Below are positions 16,234 to 25,375 of a stretch of 64,000 nt of DNA, one piece after another. How positions within the stretch are numbered: position 1 is the first letter of the stretch; every line of letters begins with the position of its first letter. Below the pieces are notes generated by a model. It made no database searches. It was not told where the DNA came from and saw only the letters and a list, made by a program, of their open reading frames with translations. The DNA is from Jeotgalibaca porci (GTDB lineage Bacteria > Bacillota > Bacilli > Lactobacillales > Aerococcaceae): NCBI RefSeq assembly GCF_011299095.1, contig NZ_CP049889.1:1468501-1532500 (forward strand), read 5' to 3'. A program made the translations under genes and the position numbers.

Positions 16234-17094
16234 ATGGAAGCCGAAAATAAAACAATAATCACCGCTGCCCTTACCGGATCACAGGGTAATAAAAGGAAAA
16301 ATCCTTATACACCTGTGACTTGCGATGAAATCATTGCAGATGCCTACGAATGCTATTTGCATGGAGCAGCAATTGTCCATATCCATGTAAAAGCAGATGA
16401 TGGAATCGAGCGGGAAATTAATAACGATAAATTCCAGTATATTAAAGAAGGAATTCAAAGCAAGTGCGATTTGATTATAAACTTTACGACTTCTGGCGAA
16501 TACAATCATTTCGAAGGTATGGATTTAATTGGAACAGCAGACGCCCATCAAGAAAAACGGCTGCGTATTCTAGATGTAGAACCTGATATTGCAACCTATG
16601 ATATTCCGACACTGAATTTTGGAGAACGTATTTTTATGAATCCTTTGCCTTTTTTACGCAAGTTGGGTGTGGAAATGCAAGCCCAGAAGATTAAGCCCGA
16701 AGTAGAAGTCTACAGCGTAGGAGATATCGCATTAGCGGAGAAACTAATGGCTGAGGGAGTTCTGGAACAGGATGCTTTCTTCCAAATTTGTTTAGGGATT
16801 AGTGGCGGAACACCTGCGACGGTCAAGAATTTACTTGCGATGCAGGAAGCTTTGCCACAAGGTATTAATTGGAGCGCATTCGGAGTAGGTATTCATCATT
16901 TACCTATTTTATATACGACATTGGCTTTAGGCGGACATGTCCGCGTAGGGCTGGAAGATAATCGTTACTATAAAAAAGGTGAATTGACTACTAATAGTGA
17001 GTTGGTGAAATGTGCGGCCAGAATCATTCACGAGTTTGGCAATACGGTTGCAACACCGGATGATGCGCGTGCCATATTAGGTATAACAAGATAA
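16234..17094 (+). CDS. 3-keto-5-aminohexanoate cleavage enzyme (BKACE) family protein
   Basis: A beta-keto acid cleavage enzyme (DUF849) that splits a beta-keto acid with acetyl-CoA, giving acetoacetate and a CoA ester; the best-known member acts in lysine fermentation. Metal and substrate motifs include VHIHVKADDG, the FGVGIHHLPIL block, GGHVRVGLEDN and ATPDDARAILG. Length (286 aa) is complete. The preceding thiolase is truncated and no CoA-transferase or lysine-fermentation genes are seen, so its present role is uncertain. Confidence 0.88.
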   Translation: MEAENKTIITAALTGSQGNKRKNPYTPVTCDEIIADAYECYLHGAAIVHIHVKADDGIEREINNDKFQYIKEGIQSKCDLIINFTTSGEYNHFEGMDLIGTADAHQEKRLRILDVEPDIATYDIPTLNFGERIFMNPLPFLRKLGVEMQAQKIKPEVEVYSVGDIALAEKLMAEGVLEQDAFFQICLGISGGTPATVKNLLAMQEALPQGINWSAFGVGIHHLPILYTTLALGGHVRVGLEDNRYYKKGELTTNSELVKCAARIIHEFGNTVATPDDARAILGITR

Positions 17095-17100
17095 AGCTAA

Positions 17101-17137
17101 GAGAGTGGGACTGTAAAAAGTCTCGCTCTTTTTTTGC
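17101..17137 (+). terminator. Rho-independent terminator
   Basis: GAGAGTGGGAC and GTCTCGCTCT form a stem with some mismatches, followed by seven T. Confidence 0.75.
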
Positions 17138-17144
17138 TCTCTTC

Positions 17145-17190
17145 CTTACAAATACTGTAAGTGTTTTTTGAACGGCATCTGTCGTATAGT
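17145..17190 (+). promoter_or_regulatory. Promoter and BceR-like operator of the ABC/two-component module
   Basis: An inverted repeat CTTACA-N5-TGTAAG (17145-17161) abuts a -35-like TGTTTT (17162-17167), with TATAGT (17185-17190) 17 bases on. Operator-next-to-weak--35 is the layout of BceR-type positively controlled promoters. Confidence 0.65.
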
Positions 17191-17223
17191 TAAGGTGACA
17201 AAGAGAGTACGGAGGAGAAAGCG

Positions 17224-17994
17224 ATGAGTAAACTATTACAAGTAGATAATGTAGAGAAAGTGTATGACAGTGAAGGGTTGCCAACACAGGCTTTGGCAGG
17301 CATCAGTTTTGATGTGTTGGAAGGAGAGTTCTTGGGAATTATGGGGCCGAGCGGTTCTGGGAAAACGACATTATTGAACTGTATCGCAACAATTATTAAG
17401 CCAACATCCGGGCAGATTTTATTGGAAGGTGAAAGCATCAGCGCCTTTAACAGTAAAAACCTGGCAGCGTACCGTGGTAATCGTATCGGCTATTTATTTC
17501 AAGATTTTGAGCTCCTCGATAATCTGACAGGGCGTGAAAATATCATGTTGCCGTTGTCGATTCATGGGGAGTCCGTTGCAACAGCGGAGAAAAAAATAAC
17601 GGAGATAGCGAATTATCTGAATATAACCGATGTGCTGGATAAATTTCCGGCGCAAATGTCGGGTGGGCAAAAACAACGGGTCGCTGCTGCACGCAGTCTT
17701 GTTCCGGAGCCAGCGATAATTTTGGCAGATGAGCCGACCGGTGCTCTGGACACACGCTCGGCACGCACGTTGATGGAAAAATTAAAAGGAATCAATGAAG
17801 AGAAAGGACGAAATATTTTAATGGTGACGCATGATGCCAATGCTGCCAGCTTTTGTTCGCGTATTTTGTTTATCCAGGACGGTGTCATTTTCCATGAATT
17901 GCGTTACCAGGAAAATGAATCGCGCGAAGCATTTTATGACCGGATCTTGCAAGTAATGGCACAGCTCGGAGGAGGAAGTGCAAATGTTCTTTAA
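17224..17994 (+). CDS. Bce-type peptide-resistance ABC transporter, ATPase subunit
   Basis: Complete ABC ATPase: Walker A GPSGSGKTT, Q-loop FQDFELLD, signature MSGGQKQRVAAARSL, Walker [14 protein letters not shown]-loop VTHD. With the following large permease and two-component genes it forms a BceAB/YxdLM-type unit that frees lipid II-cycle intermediates from bound antimicrobial peptides such as bacitracin. ATG follows GGAGGAG. Its last 11 bases overlap the permease start, indicating coupled translation. Confidence 0.92.
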   Translation: MSKLLQVDNVEKVYDSEGLPTQALAGISFDVLEGEFLGIMGPSGSGKTTLLNCIATIIKPTSGQILLEGESISAFNSKNLAAYRGNRIGYLFQDFELLDNLTGRENIMLPLSIHGESVATAEKKITEIANYLNITDVLDKFPAQMSGGQKQRVAAARSLVPEPAIILADEPTGALDTRSARTLMEKLKGINEEKGRNILMVTHDANAASFCSRILFIQDGVIFHELRYQENESREAFYDRILQVMAQLGGGSANVL

Positions 17995-20092
17995 TCTCGT
18001 TTTTCGAAATGCAAAGCGCAGTCGCAAAGAAAATCTGATTTATTTTGCGACCTTGGTAACGGCCGTGACTTCTTTTTACTTGATTCTCTCGTTAGAAAAT
18101 CAGGGTGTCATTCTCTATTTGAAAGATTTTGAGAGTGAAGCGGTAGACCGTTTATTTAGCCTCATGCCTATTTTATATGGTTTTGCGTTGTTTCTGTTGT
18201 TCTTCTTGGTGCTCTTTGCGAATCGGTATCAATTGGATCGTCGGAGTAAAGAGTTCGGCATGTATTTGATGATGGGGATGTCACAAGTCAGATTGTTCCT
18301 TTTATTGCTGGCTGAGAGTGTTTTGACGTCGTTATTGGCACTTGGAATCGGGATTGGGCTCGGATCTTTATTGGCGGAAATAATCAGTTTGGCAACTTCG
18401 CGACTGATTGGGCAAGGGATTATCGGCCACGAATCCAGTTTTTCCTTATTGGCTGTGGGGTATACGATTCTTGGTTTTTTAGCAATTCAAATAGTGGCCT
18501 TATTGATTTTAGCAGGCTCACTTTCTAATCGGGAGTTGGACCGGTTGTTATATGGACAAACGGCGAAGAAACAAAACATGGGAAAAACTAAAAATAATTG
18601 GGTAACTTTTACAAGTGGGGTGCTTTTTTTACTAGGAGCTTACTTCTTAATCATTCGTTACTTTTGGTTAGTGAATATTCCGATGATTGCTTTGGCTGTT
18701 GTACTCGGGATAATCGGAACTATTCTGGTCATTCGTGGAACCGCACGCCTCTTAAATGCGTTTGCTTTACGCGATAGAAACGCGAAAGGGCTGAAGAATT
18801 TTACAATTCGTCAACTTCAGGAAAATATTGCGAACCGTGCGACGGCTATTACCGTTTCGTCTATTCTGATGATGTTCTCGCTGATTCTATTGGCAGAGGG
18901 CGGTTCGACAATTATGAGTGCTACTGAGCAACTCGATCGAGATGCTGCTGTTTATGATTTCACATTGCAAGGAGATAACCCAGCCATTCAGTCATTCCTG
19001 ACTTCAGCGGAGATGACGCCTTATGTATCACATTTGAATCCCTTAGAGTTAGCATATATGGACCAAGACGTTTCCTTTGAGTGGGAGGAGCTGCGTCAAC
19101 TCATTGTGGCGCGCTTGCCTGAAGGAATGGCGGATCCCACCATCGAAAGTCCGGATTCCTACAGTATTACGGAAGACCAATCCGCTGCGGAAAATCTATT
19201 ATGGATACTGGCGGGGCGCATGGGCGGCTATCTGATTCGAGAATCGAACTATAACCGTTTGTTGGAAGCAGCCGGTGAAGAACCCATTCAGTTGAAGGAA
19301 AATGAACTGGCGGTTTATATGAACTCAGATTATGGCTTCGGCGCGCAACCGTTGTTGGAAGAAATCATAAAGGAAAGCGCTACGGAACAGACCGCGATGG
19401 GAGAAATCGCGGGCGAACCTTTTTATTTGGTTCCTGGATTGCCGATGAAAGATTTGGTGACGGATCGCAGTATTACGATTATGAGTGGTTTGGTAGTGCC
19501 GGATGCTTTTTTTGAAGCTTATACGAAACCGAATAGTCGAGAAATCTATTGGAATTTCACGATGCCCGAAGCAATTATTGCTGAAAAAGGGTTGATGGTA
19601 CCGATGAAGGAAGCCAGCGAATTGATTTCTAAAAAGGGGTTTACGTTCGAGAGTTACCTCCAAAACTTTGGTCGCCAACTGTTCTATATTATTGCCGGCA
19701 GTTACACGATGCTATATTTATCCTTCTTGTTCTTAATCATAGGCTGTACTGTTTTGGCGTTACACTTTTTGACGCAATTCAAGCAAACGATGCGTCGCTA
19801 TCAGACACTAGCATTTCTTGGTGCCAAACGCGAACAAATGCGCCAGTCGATTCGCAAACAAATTACGTGGTACTTCCTGTTTCCGCTGGTACCGGCATTA
19901 ATCAGTGGCACAGTGGGTATCATTGCTATGAAGACTTACATTCGTTTTAATGTTGAGTTTTTACCATCTATTATGAAAATGTTACCTTTTGTTTTCCTAA
20001 TGATATCCGTGTTTCTTCTGATACAATATATATATGCAAAGGCAGTTTATAAAACTTCAACGCGTGAGTTGGAACAACTAAACTTTAAATAG
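17984..20092 (+). CDS. Bce-type ABC transporter permease (FtsX-like, large extracellular domain)
   Basis: 702-residue permease with the BceB layout: about ten membrane helices and, between helices 7 and 8, an extracellular domain of roughly 250 residues (about residues 310-565) that senses or contacts the peptide-lipid complex. The FtsX-like first helices carry NAKRSRKENLIYF. ATG 17984 is preferred to GTG 17978, since GGAGGAGG ends 8 bases before it. This transporter also normally acts as the sensor for the kinase encoded two genes on. Confidence 0.9.
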   Translation: MFFNLVFRNAKRSRKENLIYFATLVTAVTSFYLILSLENQGVILYLKDFESEAVDRLFSLMPILYGFALFLLFFLVLFANRYQLDRRSKEFGMYLMMGMSQVRLFLLLLAESVLTSLLALGIGIGLGSLLAEIISLATSRLIGQGIIGHESSFSLLAVGYTILGFLAIQIVALLILAGSLSNRELDRLLYGQTAKKQNMGKTKNNWVTFTSGVLFLLGAYFLIIRYFWLVNIPMIALAVVLGIIGTILVIRGTARLLNAFALRDRNAKGLKNFTIRQLQENIANRATAITVSSILMMFSLILLAEGGSTIMSATEQLDRDAAVYDFTLQGDNPAIQSFLTSAEMTPYVSHLNPLELAYMDQDVSFEWEELRQLIVARLPEGMADPTIESPDSYSITEDQSAAENLLWILAGRMGGYLIRESNYNRLLEAAGEEPIQLKENELAVYMNSDYGFGAQPLLEEIIKESATEQTAMGEIAGEPFYLVPGLPMKDLVTDRSITIMSGLVVPDAFFEAYTKPNSREIYWNFTMPEAIIAEKGLMVPMKEASELISKKGFTFESYLQNFGRQLFYIIAGSYTMLYLSFLFLIIGCTVLALHFLTQFKQTMRRYQTLAFLGAKREQMRQSIRKQITWYFLFPLVPALISGTVGIIAMKTYIRFNVEFLPSIMKMLPFVFLMISVFLLIQYIYAKAVYKTSTRELEQLNFK

Positions 20093-20107
20093 AAGCGAGG
20101 TGCTAAA

Positions 20108-20785
20108 GTGACTAAAATTGCCGTTATCGAAGACGATGAAATGTTGCAGGAAGAGCTAGTTCATCTGCTTCAAAAAGAAGATTACGAGACGGTAGCCATC
20201 ACTGATTTTGAAGGGGATATTTTGTCTCAATTAGCTGCTTTAGCACCTGATTTGGTATTATTGGATATTAATTTACCGAATCAATCGGGGTTTGAAATTT
20301 GTCGTGGGGCTAAGAATAAAGGTCTCGCACCGGTTTTGATTCTCACGTCGCGCAATCGTTTGAGTGATGAGCTGCATGCATTGGATCTTGGTGCCGATGA
20401 TTATTTAACCAAACCTTTTCATAAGGAAAAACTAATGGCGCGCGTTCGTAATCTATTAAGACGAACAGAGAGTGGACCGCGTTTGTTGGATGGTGGGGAG
20501 TTTCAAATTGACCCGCAAACGTTTGTCGTTTACTGGGAGCAGAAAGCAATCGTCTTACCGCCCAATGAAGGGAGAATCCTCGTGACATTGGTAGAAATGC
20601 AAGACCAAATTGTCACGAAAGAAAGATTGAGTGAGAAGCTATGGGGAACATCGGAGTTTATCGACGAGAATGCGTTGCAGGTAAATATTACGCGCTTACG
20701 CAAAACGATGCGACAGTTGGGCATGGATCATCTAATTGAAACGGTTCGTGGACAAGGCTACTACTTAAAGAAAAGGCAGGGATAA
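20108..20785 (+). CDS. OmpR/PhoB-type response regulator (BceR-like)
   Basis: 225-residue regulator: receiver domain with phosphorylation Asp in LVLLDINLPNQSG (about residue 53) and Lys in DDYLTKPF, then a winged-helix DNA-binding domain (IVTKERLSEKLWG, ALQVNITRLRKTM). GTG start with a GCGAGG site. It should bind the inverted repeat upstream of the ATPase gene and activate the module. It lies 15 bases after the permease and 2 bases before the kinase. Confidence 0.93.
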   Translation: MTKIAVIEDDEMLQEELVHLLQKEDYETVAITDFEGDILSQLAALAPDLVLLDINLPNQSGFEICRGAKNKGLAPVLILTSRNRLSDELHALDLGADDYLTKPFHKEKLMARVRNLLRRTESGPRLLDGGEFQIDPQTFVVYWEQKAIVLPPNEGRILVTLVEMQDQIVTKERLSEKLWGTSEFIDENALQVNITRLRKTMRQLGMDHLIETVRGQGYYLKKRQG

Positions 20786-20787
20786 GA

Positions 20788-21771
20788 ATGAAACGATTTT
20801 TCCAACATCTTTATGATGCACGCGTTTGGATAATAAGTCAGTTCATCTTAACTGCCTTTTTTATCTTTTTAGCTTGGCTGGCCTATCCTGAAACATTTAC
20901 AGTGTTGATTTTAGTGATGGTTTTGATGAGTGGATTGTTGCTACTCGTTCCGATTGGTTATTTGATGCGTAAGGAAAAAGTAGTGCAAAAGGCTTTTCGT
21001 ATATTCCTGGCAGAGCCAGAGTTGGAAAACGAGCAATATTTGGCTCGCTTTGTGTCCAAAAGCAATAGCAAATTAATCCAACAACTAGGCGAAACCTTGC
21101 GGGAAAAGGAAGACCGACTGACTCAACAGAACTTGGAAGTTTCTGACTATGAAACATATATTGAAGAGTGGGTACACGAAATAAAAAAACCGCTCTCCTT
21201 ATTGACTTTGATTTTAGATAACCGCAGTGATGAAATGTCCGCATTGGTTCGGCAACGCACAACGCATGCCCGGAATGAAATTCAAAATGATGTCGAAAAG
21301 ATTCTTTATTTTTCGCGGTTGCGAACCGTTCACCGTGACTATTTATTTGAACGGGTAGCGTTACGTGCGGTTTTTGAAGAAGCAATCGCTGAAAACGCGT
21401 CATTAATAGCAGAAAGTGACTTAACGATAAGCATTGAAGGGAACGATATAAGTGTCACTTCGGATCGTCGGAGTTTATTGTTTATTTTGGCACAGCTTAT
21501 TCATAACAGTGCGAAATATGCCGGCAAGGGTGCTCACTTGTCGGTGAGGATTGAAGAGAAGGAAGCAATTATTGTGACTTTCCATGATAATGGGCCGGGT
21601 ATTTCGGCGCGGGATTTGCCTTTTATATTTGATAAAGGCTTTACTGGTGGGAGAGCGAAAGCGACCGGGATGGGTTTATATTTAGCTCAGCGAATCGCTA
21701 CGGATTTGAATATTCAACTCGTAGCGGAGACCGAGGAAGGCTTGCGCATGTCCTTGGTTATCCCAAAATAA
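20788..21771 (+). CDS. Intramembrane-sensing histidine kinase (BceS-like)
   Basis: 327 residues with two N-terminal membrane helices (about 12-32 and 36-56) and almost no extracellular loop, as in BceS-type kinases that take their signal from the transporter. The phospho-acceptor His is in YIEEWVHEIKKPLS (about residue 131). ATP-binding motifs are the N-box IHNSAKYA, the G1 box DNGPGIS and the G2 box GRAKATGMGLYLA. Last gene of the resistance operon. Confidence 0.93.
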   Translation: MKRFFQHLYDARVWIISQFILTAFFIFLAWLAYPETFTVLILVMVLMSGLLLLVPIGYLMRKEKVVQKAFRIFLAEPELENEQYLARFVSKSNSKLIQQLGETLREKEDRLTQQNLEVSDYETYIEEWVHEIKKPLSLLTLILDNRSDEMSALVRQRTTHARNEIQNDVEKILYFSRLRTVHRDYLFERVALRAVFEEAIAENASLIAESDLTISIEGNDISVTSDRRSLLFILAQLIHNSAKYAGKGAHLSVRIEEKEAIIVTFHDNGPGISARDLPFIFDKGFTGGRAKATGMGLYLAQRIATDLNIQLVAETEEGLRMSLVIPK

Positions 21772-21829
21772 TCTTGAATAAATAACTTTTGAGGAATATG
21801 ATAATAGCAAATAAATAAGAGGTGATGAA

Positions 21830-22768
21830 ATGATTAACTTTATGAGAAGGGTACCAGCAGGCACGTTCCTGATTCCGATGGTTGTGTCGATGGTAATCTA
21901 TTCTTTTTGGCCAAGCTTATTTAAGATTGGAGGACCGACAGAAGCCTTCTTCTCAAGTATGGGAACAAATTATATTATTGGACTACTCGTTTTTGCTTCG
22001 GGAACAACGGTAGACCTACACAAAATTGGGAAATTATTAAAGCATCAAGGTGCACTAGTTGTATTTAAAATTGTATTATCAATTATTTATTCTTTCGTGT
22101 TTCTGTACTTTTTCGGATTGGAAGGTATTTGGGGTATTTCAGGGCTAGGCTTCGTTGCGGTTATCATGTCAATCAATCCAGCGATTAACTTGTCCATCAC
22201 GGATACATATGGTGAAAAAGACGATGCAGCTATTTATCCTTTTGCGGTGATTCCGTCGTTGCCGGCCATTCCTTTAATTATTATGAGTGTTTATATTTCT
22301 GGTGGCTTGGGCGAGGTTGACTGGACACCGGTTATTTCCGTTTTCTTCCCATTGATTGTAGGGATTATCTTCGGGAACGTTGATAAAGAAATGGGTAAAA
22401 TATTCGGGGCAGCGATGCCTGCTTCACTTATTTTACTCGGTTGGTTGTTGGGACAAAACATGAATATGTTTGAAGCAATCAAGTCAGGCGTTTCCGGTGT
22501 GATTGTCACAGTTATATTTATGGCTTTGACAATGCCGTTGATGGACTTTTTCGAAACGAAAATTCTGCATTACGAAGGCTACTCCGGTATTGCTTTGAGT
22601 ACAGTAGCGGGTGTCACCACGGCTGTTCCGGCTATTGTGGCGGTTGCTTTACCGCAAGTAAGTGAATATGTTGTTTCAGCTACCGCTCAAATTTTGACAG
22701 CGACTATTATCACGAATGTATTTGCGCCGATTATCGTTAGAAAGTTATATGGAAAAAGACATCACTAA
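21830..22768 (+). CDS. kdgT: 2-keto-3-deoxygluconate permease
   Basis: 312-residue, about ten-helix transporter of the KdgT family, which imports 2-keto-3-deoxygluconate with protons. Family blocks include RVPAGTFLIPM at the start, FASGTTVDLHKIG, SINPAINLSITDTYGEKDDAAIYP and AGVTTAVPAIVAVALPQ. No KDG kinase or aldolase is next to it here. It has its own ribosome site AAGAGGTGATG and terminator; no operator was recognised. Confidence 0.9.
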   Translation: MINFMRRVPAGTFLIPMVVSMVIYSFWPSLFKIGGPTEAFFSSMGTNYIIGLLVFASGTTVDLHKIGKLLKHQGALVVFKIVLSIIYSFVFLYFFGLEGIWGISGLGFVAVIMSINPAINLSITDTYGEKDDAAIYPFAVIPSLPAIPLIIMSVYISGGLGEVDWTPVISVFFPLIVGIIFGNVDKEMGKIFGAAMPASLILLGWLLGQNMNMFEAIKSGVSGVIVTVIFMALTMPLMDFFETKILHYEGYSGIALSTVAGVTTAVPAIVAVALPQVSEYVVSATAQILTATIITNVFAPIIVRKLYGKRHH

Positions 22769-22786
22769 GAACCAGAATCGAATAAA

Positions 22787-22828
22787 AGAGGGGCCGTGAA
22801 TTATTTTCGGTCCCTCTATTATTTTTTC
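22787..22828 (+). terminator. Terminator of kdgT
   Basis: AGAGGGGCCG pairs with CGGTCCCTCT, followed by a T-rich run. Confidence 0.8.
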
Positions 22829-22838
22829 TAACGAAAAG

Positions 22839-22900
22839 CGTGCAAAGGTTAATCAAAAACAACCGACTCTTGCACACTTTCAGCCTAAATCTGTTCGCAT
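22839..22900. repeat. Degenerate single palindrome unit
   Basis: GTGCAA...TTGCAC enclose 24 bases; the sequence then continues TTGCACACTTTCAGCCT, which resembles the left arm and loop of the 25.25-kb units (CTGCACAACTTCAGCCT). It sits right after a terminator like the other arrays. Confidence 0.45.
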
Positions 22901-22976
22901 AAACTAAAATAACAATTGTGATTTACACTACAAAGCGATAAGATAGAAGCACTGAATAATGAAAGAAGGTTGAAAG

Positions 22977-23897
22977 ATGATTGAGTTGATTGCAACAACT
23001 GAATCGCTGGAACAAGGCATAAAACTCCTTGATAATGGTGCAGATTGCGTCGTTACGGGAGAAGAGATTTTTGGCTTGCGCCTGCCGGGTTATTTGACAG
23101 ACGAGGAAATAGGCAAGTTGATAAAACATGCACATGCGAACGGGAAACAAGTTGTTGTCGCGGCGAATGCCATTTTACATAACGACAAAATTGCGTTGGC
23201 GCGCGATTACTTAAAACGGATGAAGGCACTGAAGGTCGATAAACTTCTCGTGGGTGACACAGGCCTGATTCAAATTATGAAAGACCCTGAACTTTATATC
23301 CCGTATATTTACGATGCTTCCGTTTTGACAACGAGCAGTGGACAAGTGAATTTCTGGAAAAAATATGGTGCGATTGCGGCTCTAGTTGCCCGCGAAGTAC
23401 CTTATGTTGAGTTGGAACATTTGGTTTCCAAAGCAGAACTTCCAGTTGTGACACAAGTTTATGGTGCCCAGTGCATCCAACAAAGCAAACGAAATTTATT
23501 GGACAATTATTTTAATTTTATTGGAAAAGAACCTCTAAACTTTGAAGAACGTCACCTTTTCATTTCCGAACCCGGAAAAGATGAAACGCACTATTCTATT
23601 TACCAAGATTCGCATGGGACACATGTTTTTGCGAACAACGACATACATTTAATGGAACAATTACCACTTTTGTATGAAATAAATGCGAAAAAATGGTACC
23701 TCGACGGCCTTTATACACCGGGCGAAGATTTCGTAACGGTAGTGAAGGCGTATGATCAGGCTCGCCGTCATCTGAAAATGAATAAATGGGATAATAAAAT
23801 TATCTCGCCATTGGATGAAGCAGTGAAGAAGGCGCACCCCGCTAACCGCGAGATGGATACGGGCTTCTTCCTCTATACAGCGGACAAAGTACAATAG
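22977..23897 (+). CDS. trhP1: U32 family tRNA hydroxylation protein TrhP1 (YrrN-like)
   Basis: 306-residue member of peptidase family U32, corresponding to B. subtilis YrrN. YrrN and YrrO act together in prephenate-dependent hydroxylation of U34 in tRNAs (ho5U synthesis). Family segments are NGADCVVTGEEIFGLRLPGYLT, YDASVLTTSSGQVNF, AREVPYVELEH and the final DTGFFLYTADKVQ. It lacks the Cys-rich block, which its partner has. The partner follows 18 bases later, as in B. subtilis. Confidence 0.88.
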   Translation: MIELIATTESLEQGIKLLDNGADCVVTGEEIFGLRLPGYLTDEEIGKLIKHAHANGKQVVVAANAILHNDKIALARDYLKRMKALKVDKLLVGDTGLIQIMKDPELYIPYIYDASVLTTSSGQVNFWKKYGAIAALVAREVPYVELEHLVSKAELPVVTQVYGAQCIQQSKRNLLDNYFNFIGKEPLNFEERHLFISEPGKDETHYSIYQDSHGTHVFANNDIHLMEQLPLLYEINAKKWYLDGLYTPGEDFVTVVKAYDQARRHLKMNKWDNKIISPLDEAVKKAHPANREMDTGFFLYTADKVQ

Positions 23898-23915
23898 AAA
23901 AGGGGACATCTGAAA

Positions 23916-25190
23916 ATGACGAAACAAATGAAACGTCCCGAACTGCTGGCACCTGCCGGGACACTTGAAAAATTAAAAACGGCCATTCATTACGGTGCGG
24001 ATGCTGTCTATATTGGCGGAGACGCATATGGTCTACGTAGTCGAGCTGGGAATTTCTCGTTCGAAGAAATGGCTGAAGGCGTGGCATTTGCACACGAACG
24101 CGGCGCAAAAGTATATGTCGCAGCGAACATGGTAACGCACGAAAACAATGAAATCGGCGCGGGTGAATTTTTCCGGACGATCCGGGATATTGGGATTGAT
24201 GCAATTATTGTCTCTGACCCTGCGCTTATGCAGATTGCGGCAATGGATGCACCGGGATTAGAAATCCATTTATCAACACAACAATCAGCAGTAAACTATG
24301 AAACTTTGAATTTTTGGCAAGAAGCTGGTTTGACACGTTGTGTATTGGGACGGGAAGTCTCTATGGCAGAAGTGGCTGAAATCCGCCAAAATACGACCGT
24401 CGAAATCGAAGCATTTATCCACGGCGCCATGTGTATTGCCTACTCTGGACGTTGTGTGCTTTCTAATCACATGTCTAACCGCGATGCGAATCGTGGCGGT
24501 TGTTCGCAATCTTGTCGTTGGAAATATGGTTTATTTGACCTGCCAACAGCGGGGAATCGTGAATTGGTCGGAAAAGGCGAAGAAGACGAAGATATCGACG
24601 AAGCATTTTCGATGAGTGCCGTTGACCTATCGATGATTGAGCACATCCCGGATATCGTTGAGAACGGCATCGATTCGTTGAAAATTGAAGGGCGAATGAA
24701 ATCCATTCACTACGTTTCAACGGTCGTGAATGTATACCGTAAAGCGATTGACAGCTATTTAGAAGATCCAGAAAATTACGAACTGCAACAAGACTGGGTC
24801 GATGAATTGTGGAAAGTGGCGCAACGCGAGCTGGCGACTGGTTTCTTCTACGGTGCACCAACGGAAAATGAGCAATTGTTCGGCGAGCGTCGTCGTTTGC
24901 CGCGTTATAAATTCGTTGGTCAAGTGTTAGCATATGATCCAGAAACGCAAATGGCAACTATCCAACAACGCAACAAGTTTAAAGTGGGCGACACTGTTGA
25001 ATTTTACGGACCGGGCATGCGCCATCATATGGAAACGATTGAAGAGATTTGGGACGAGGTCGGTGAAAATATCGACGCAGCACCACATGCGATGCAAGTG
25101 ATTACGATGAAAGTGTCACAGCCGGTAAAACCGCAAGACATGATTCGTAAATCTTTAGAACGTACACGCCGGAAAGCTGTTCAAAAATAA
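23916..25190 (+). CDS. trhP2: U32 family tRNA hydroxylation protein TrhP2 (YrrO-like)
   Basis: 424-residue U32 protein matching YrrO in length and layout. The U32 signature EAFIHGAMCIAYSGRCVLSN, followed by NRGGCSQSCRWKY, holds the conserved cysteines expected to bind an iron-sulphur cluster. ELLAPAGTLEKLKTAIHYGADAVY is the conserved N-terminus. It probably carries out the hydroxylation of tRNA U34 with TrhP1. A terminator and then a palindrome array follow. Confidence 0.9.
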   Translation: MTKQMKRPELLAPAGTLEKLKTAIHYGADAVYIGGDAYGLRSRAGNFSFEEMAEGVAFAHERGAKVYVAANMVTHENNEIGAGEFFRTIRDIGIDAIIVSDPALMQIAAMDAPGLEIHLSTQQSAVNYETLNFWQEAGLTRCVLGREVSMAEVAEIRQNTTVEIEAFIHGAMCIAYSGRCVLSNHMSNRDANRGGCSQSCRWKYGLFDLPTAGNRELVGKGEEDEDIDEAFSMSAVDLSMIEHIPDIVENGIDSLKIEGRMKSIHYVSTVVNVYRKAIDSYLEDPENYELQQDWVDELWKVAQRELATGFFYGAPTENEQLFGERRRLPRYKFVGQVLAYDPETQMATIQQRNKFKVGDTVEFYGPGMRHHMETIEEIWDEVGENIDAAPHAMQVITMKVSQPVKPQDMIRKSLERTRRKAVQK

Positions 25191-25205
25191 TTAACCTGAA
25201 TAAGA

Positions 25206-25234
25206 AGAGGCATCCCGAGTCGGGGTGTCTCTTT
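25206..25234 (+). terminator. Terminator of trhP1-trhP2
   Basis: AGAGGCATCCCG pairs with CGGGGTGTCTCT. The T-run is short. Confidence 0.75.
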
Positions 25235-25253
25235 AAGTATGCATAAACCGATA

Positions 25254-25346
25254 GTCTGCACAACTTCAGCCTTTGGAGCCATAGTTGTGCAGACTATTGT
25301 AAGAAGTCTGCACAAGTTTAGCCTTTAGCGCCGTAGTTGTGCAGAC
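25254..25346. repeat. Tandem palindrome array, 2 units, 52-bp period
   Basis: Hairpins at 25254-25294 and 25306-25346, each 41 bases, with arms GTCTGCACAACT (GTCTGCACAAGT in the second) and AGTTGTGCAGAC and loops around GCCTTTGGAGCC or GCCTTTAGCGCC. This is the only array between co-directional genes (trhP2 and the SDR gene); it ends 30 bases before the SDR -35 box. Confidence 0.95.
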
Positions 25347-25375
25347 TATTCGTTTCTATCAAGAAAGTGGATTGT

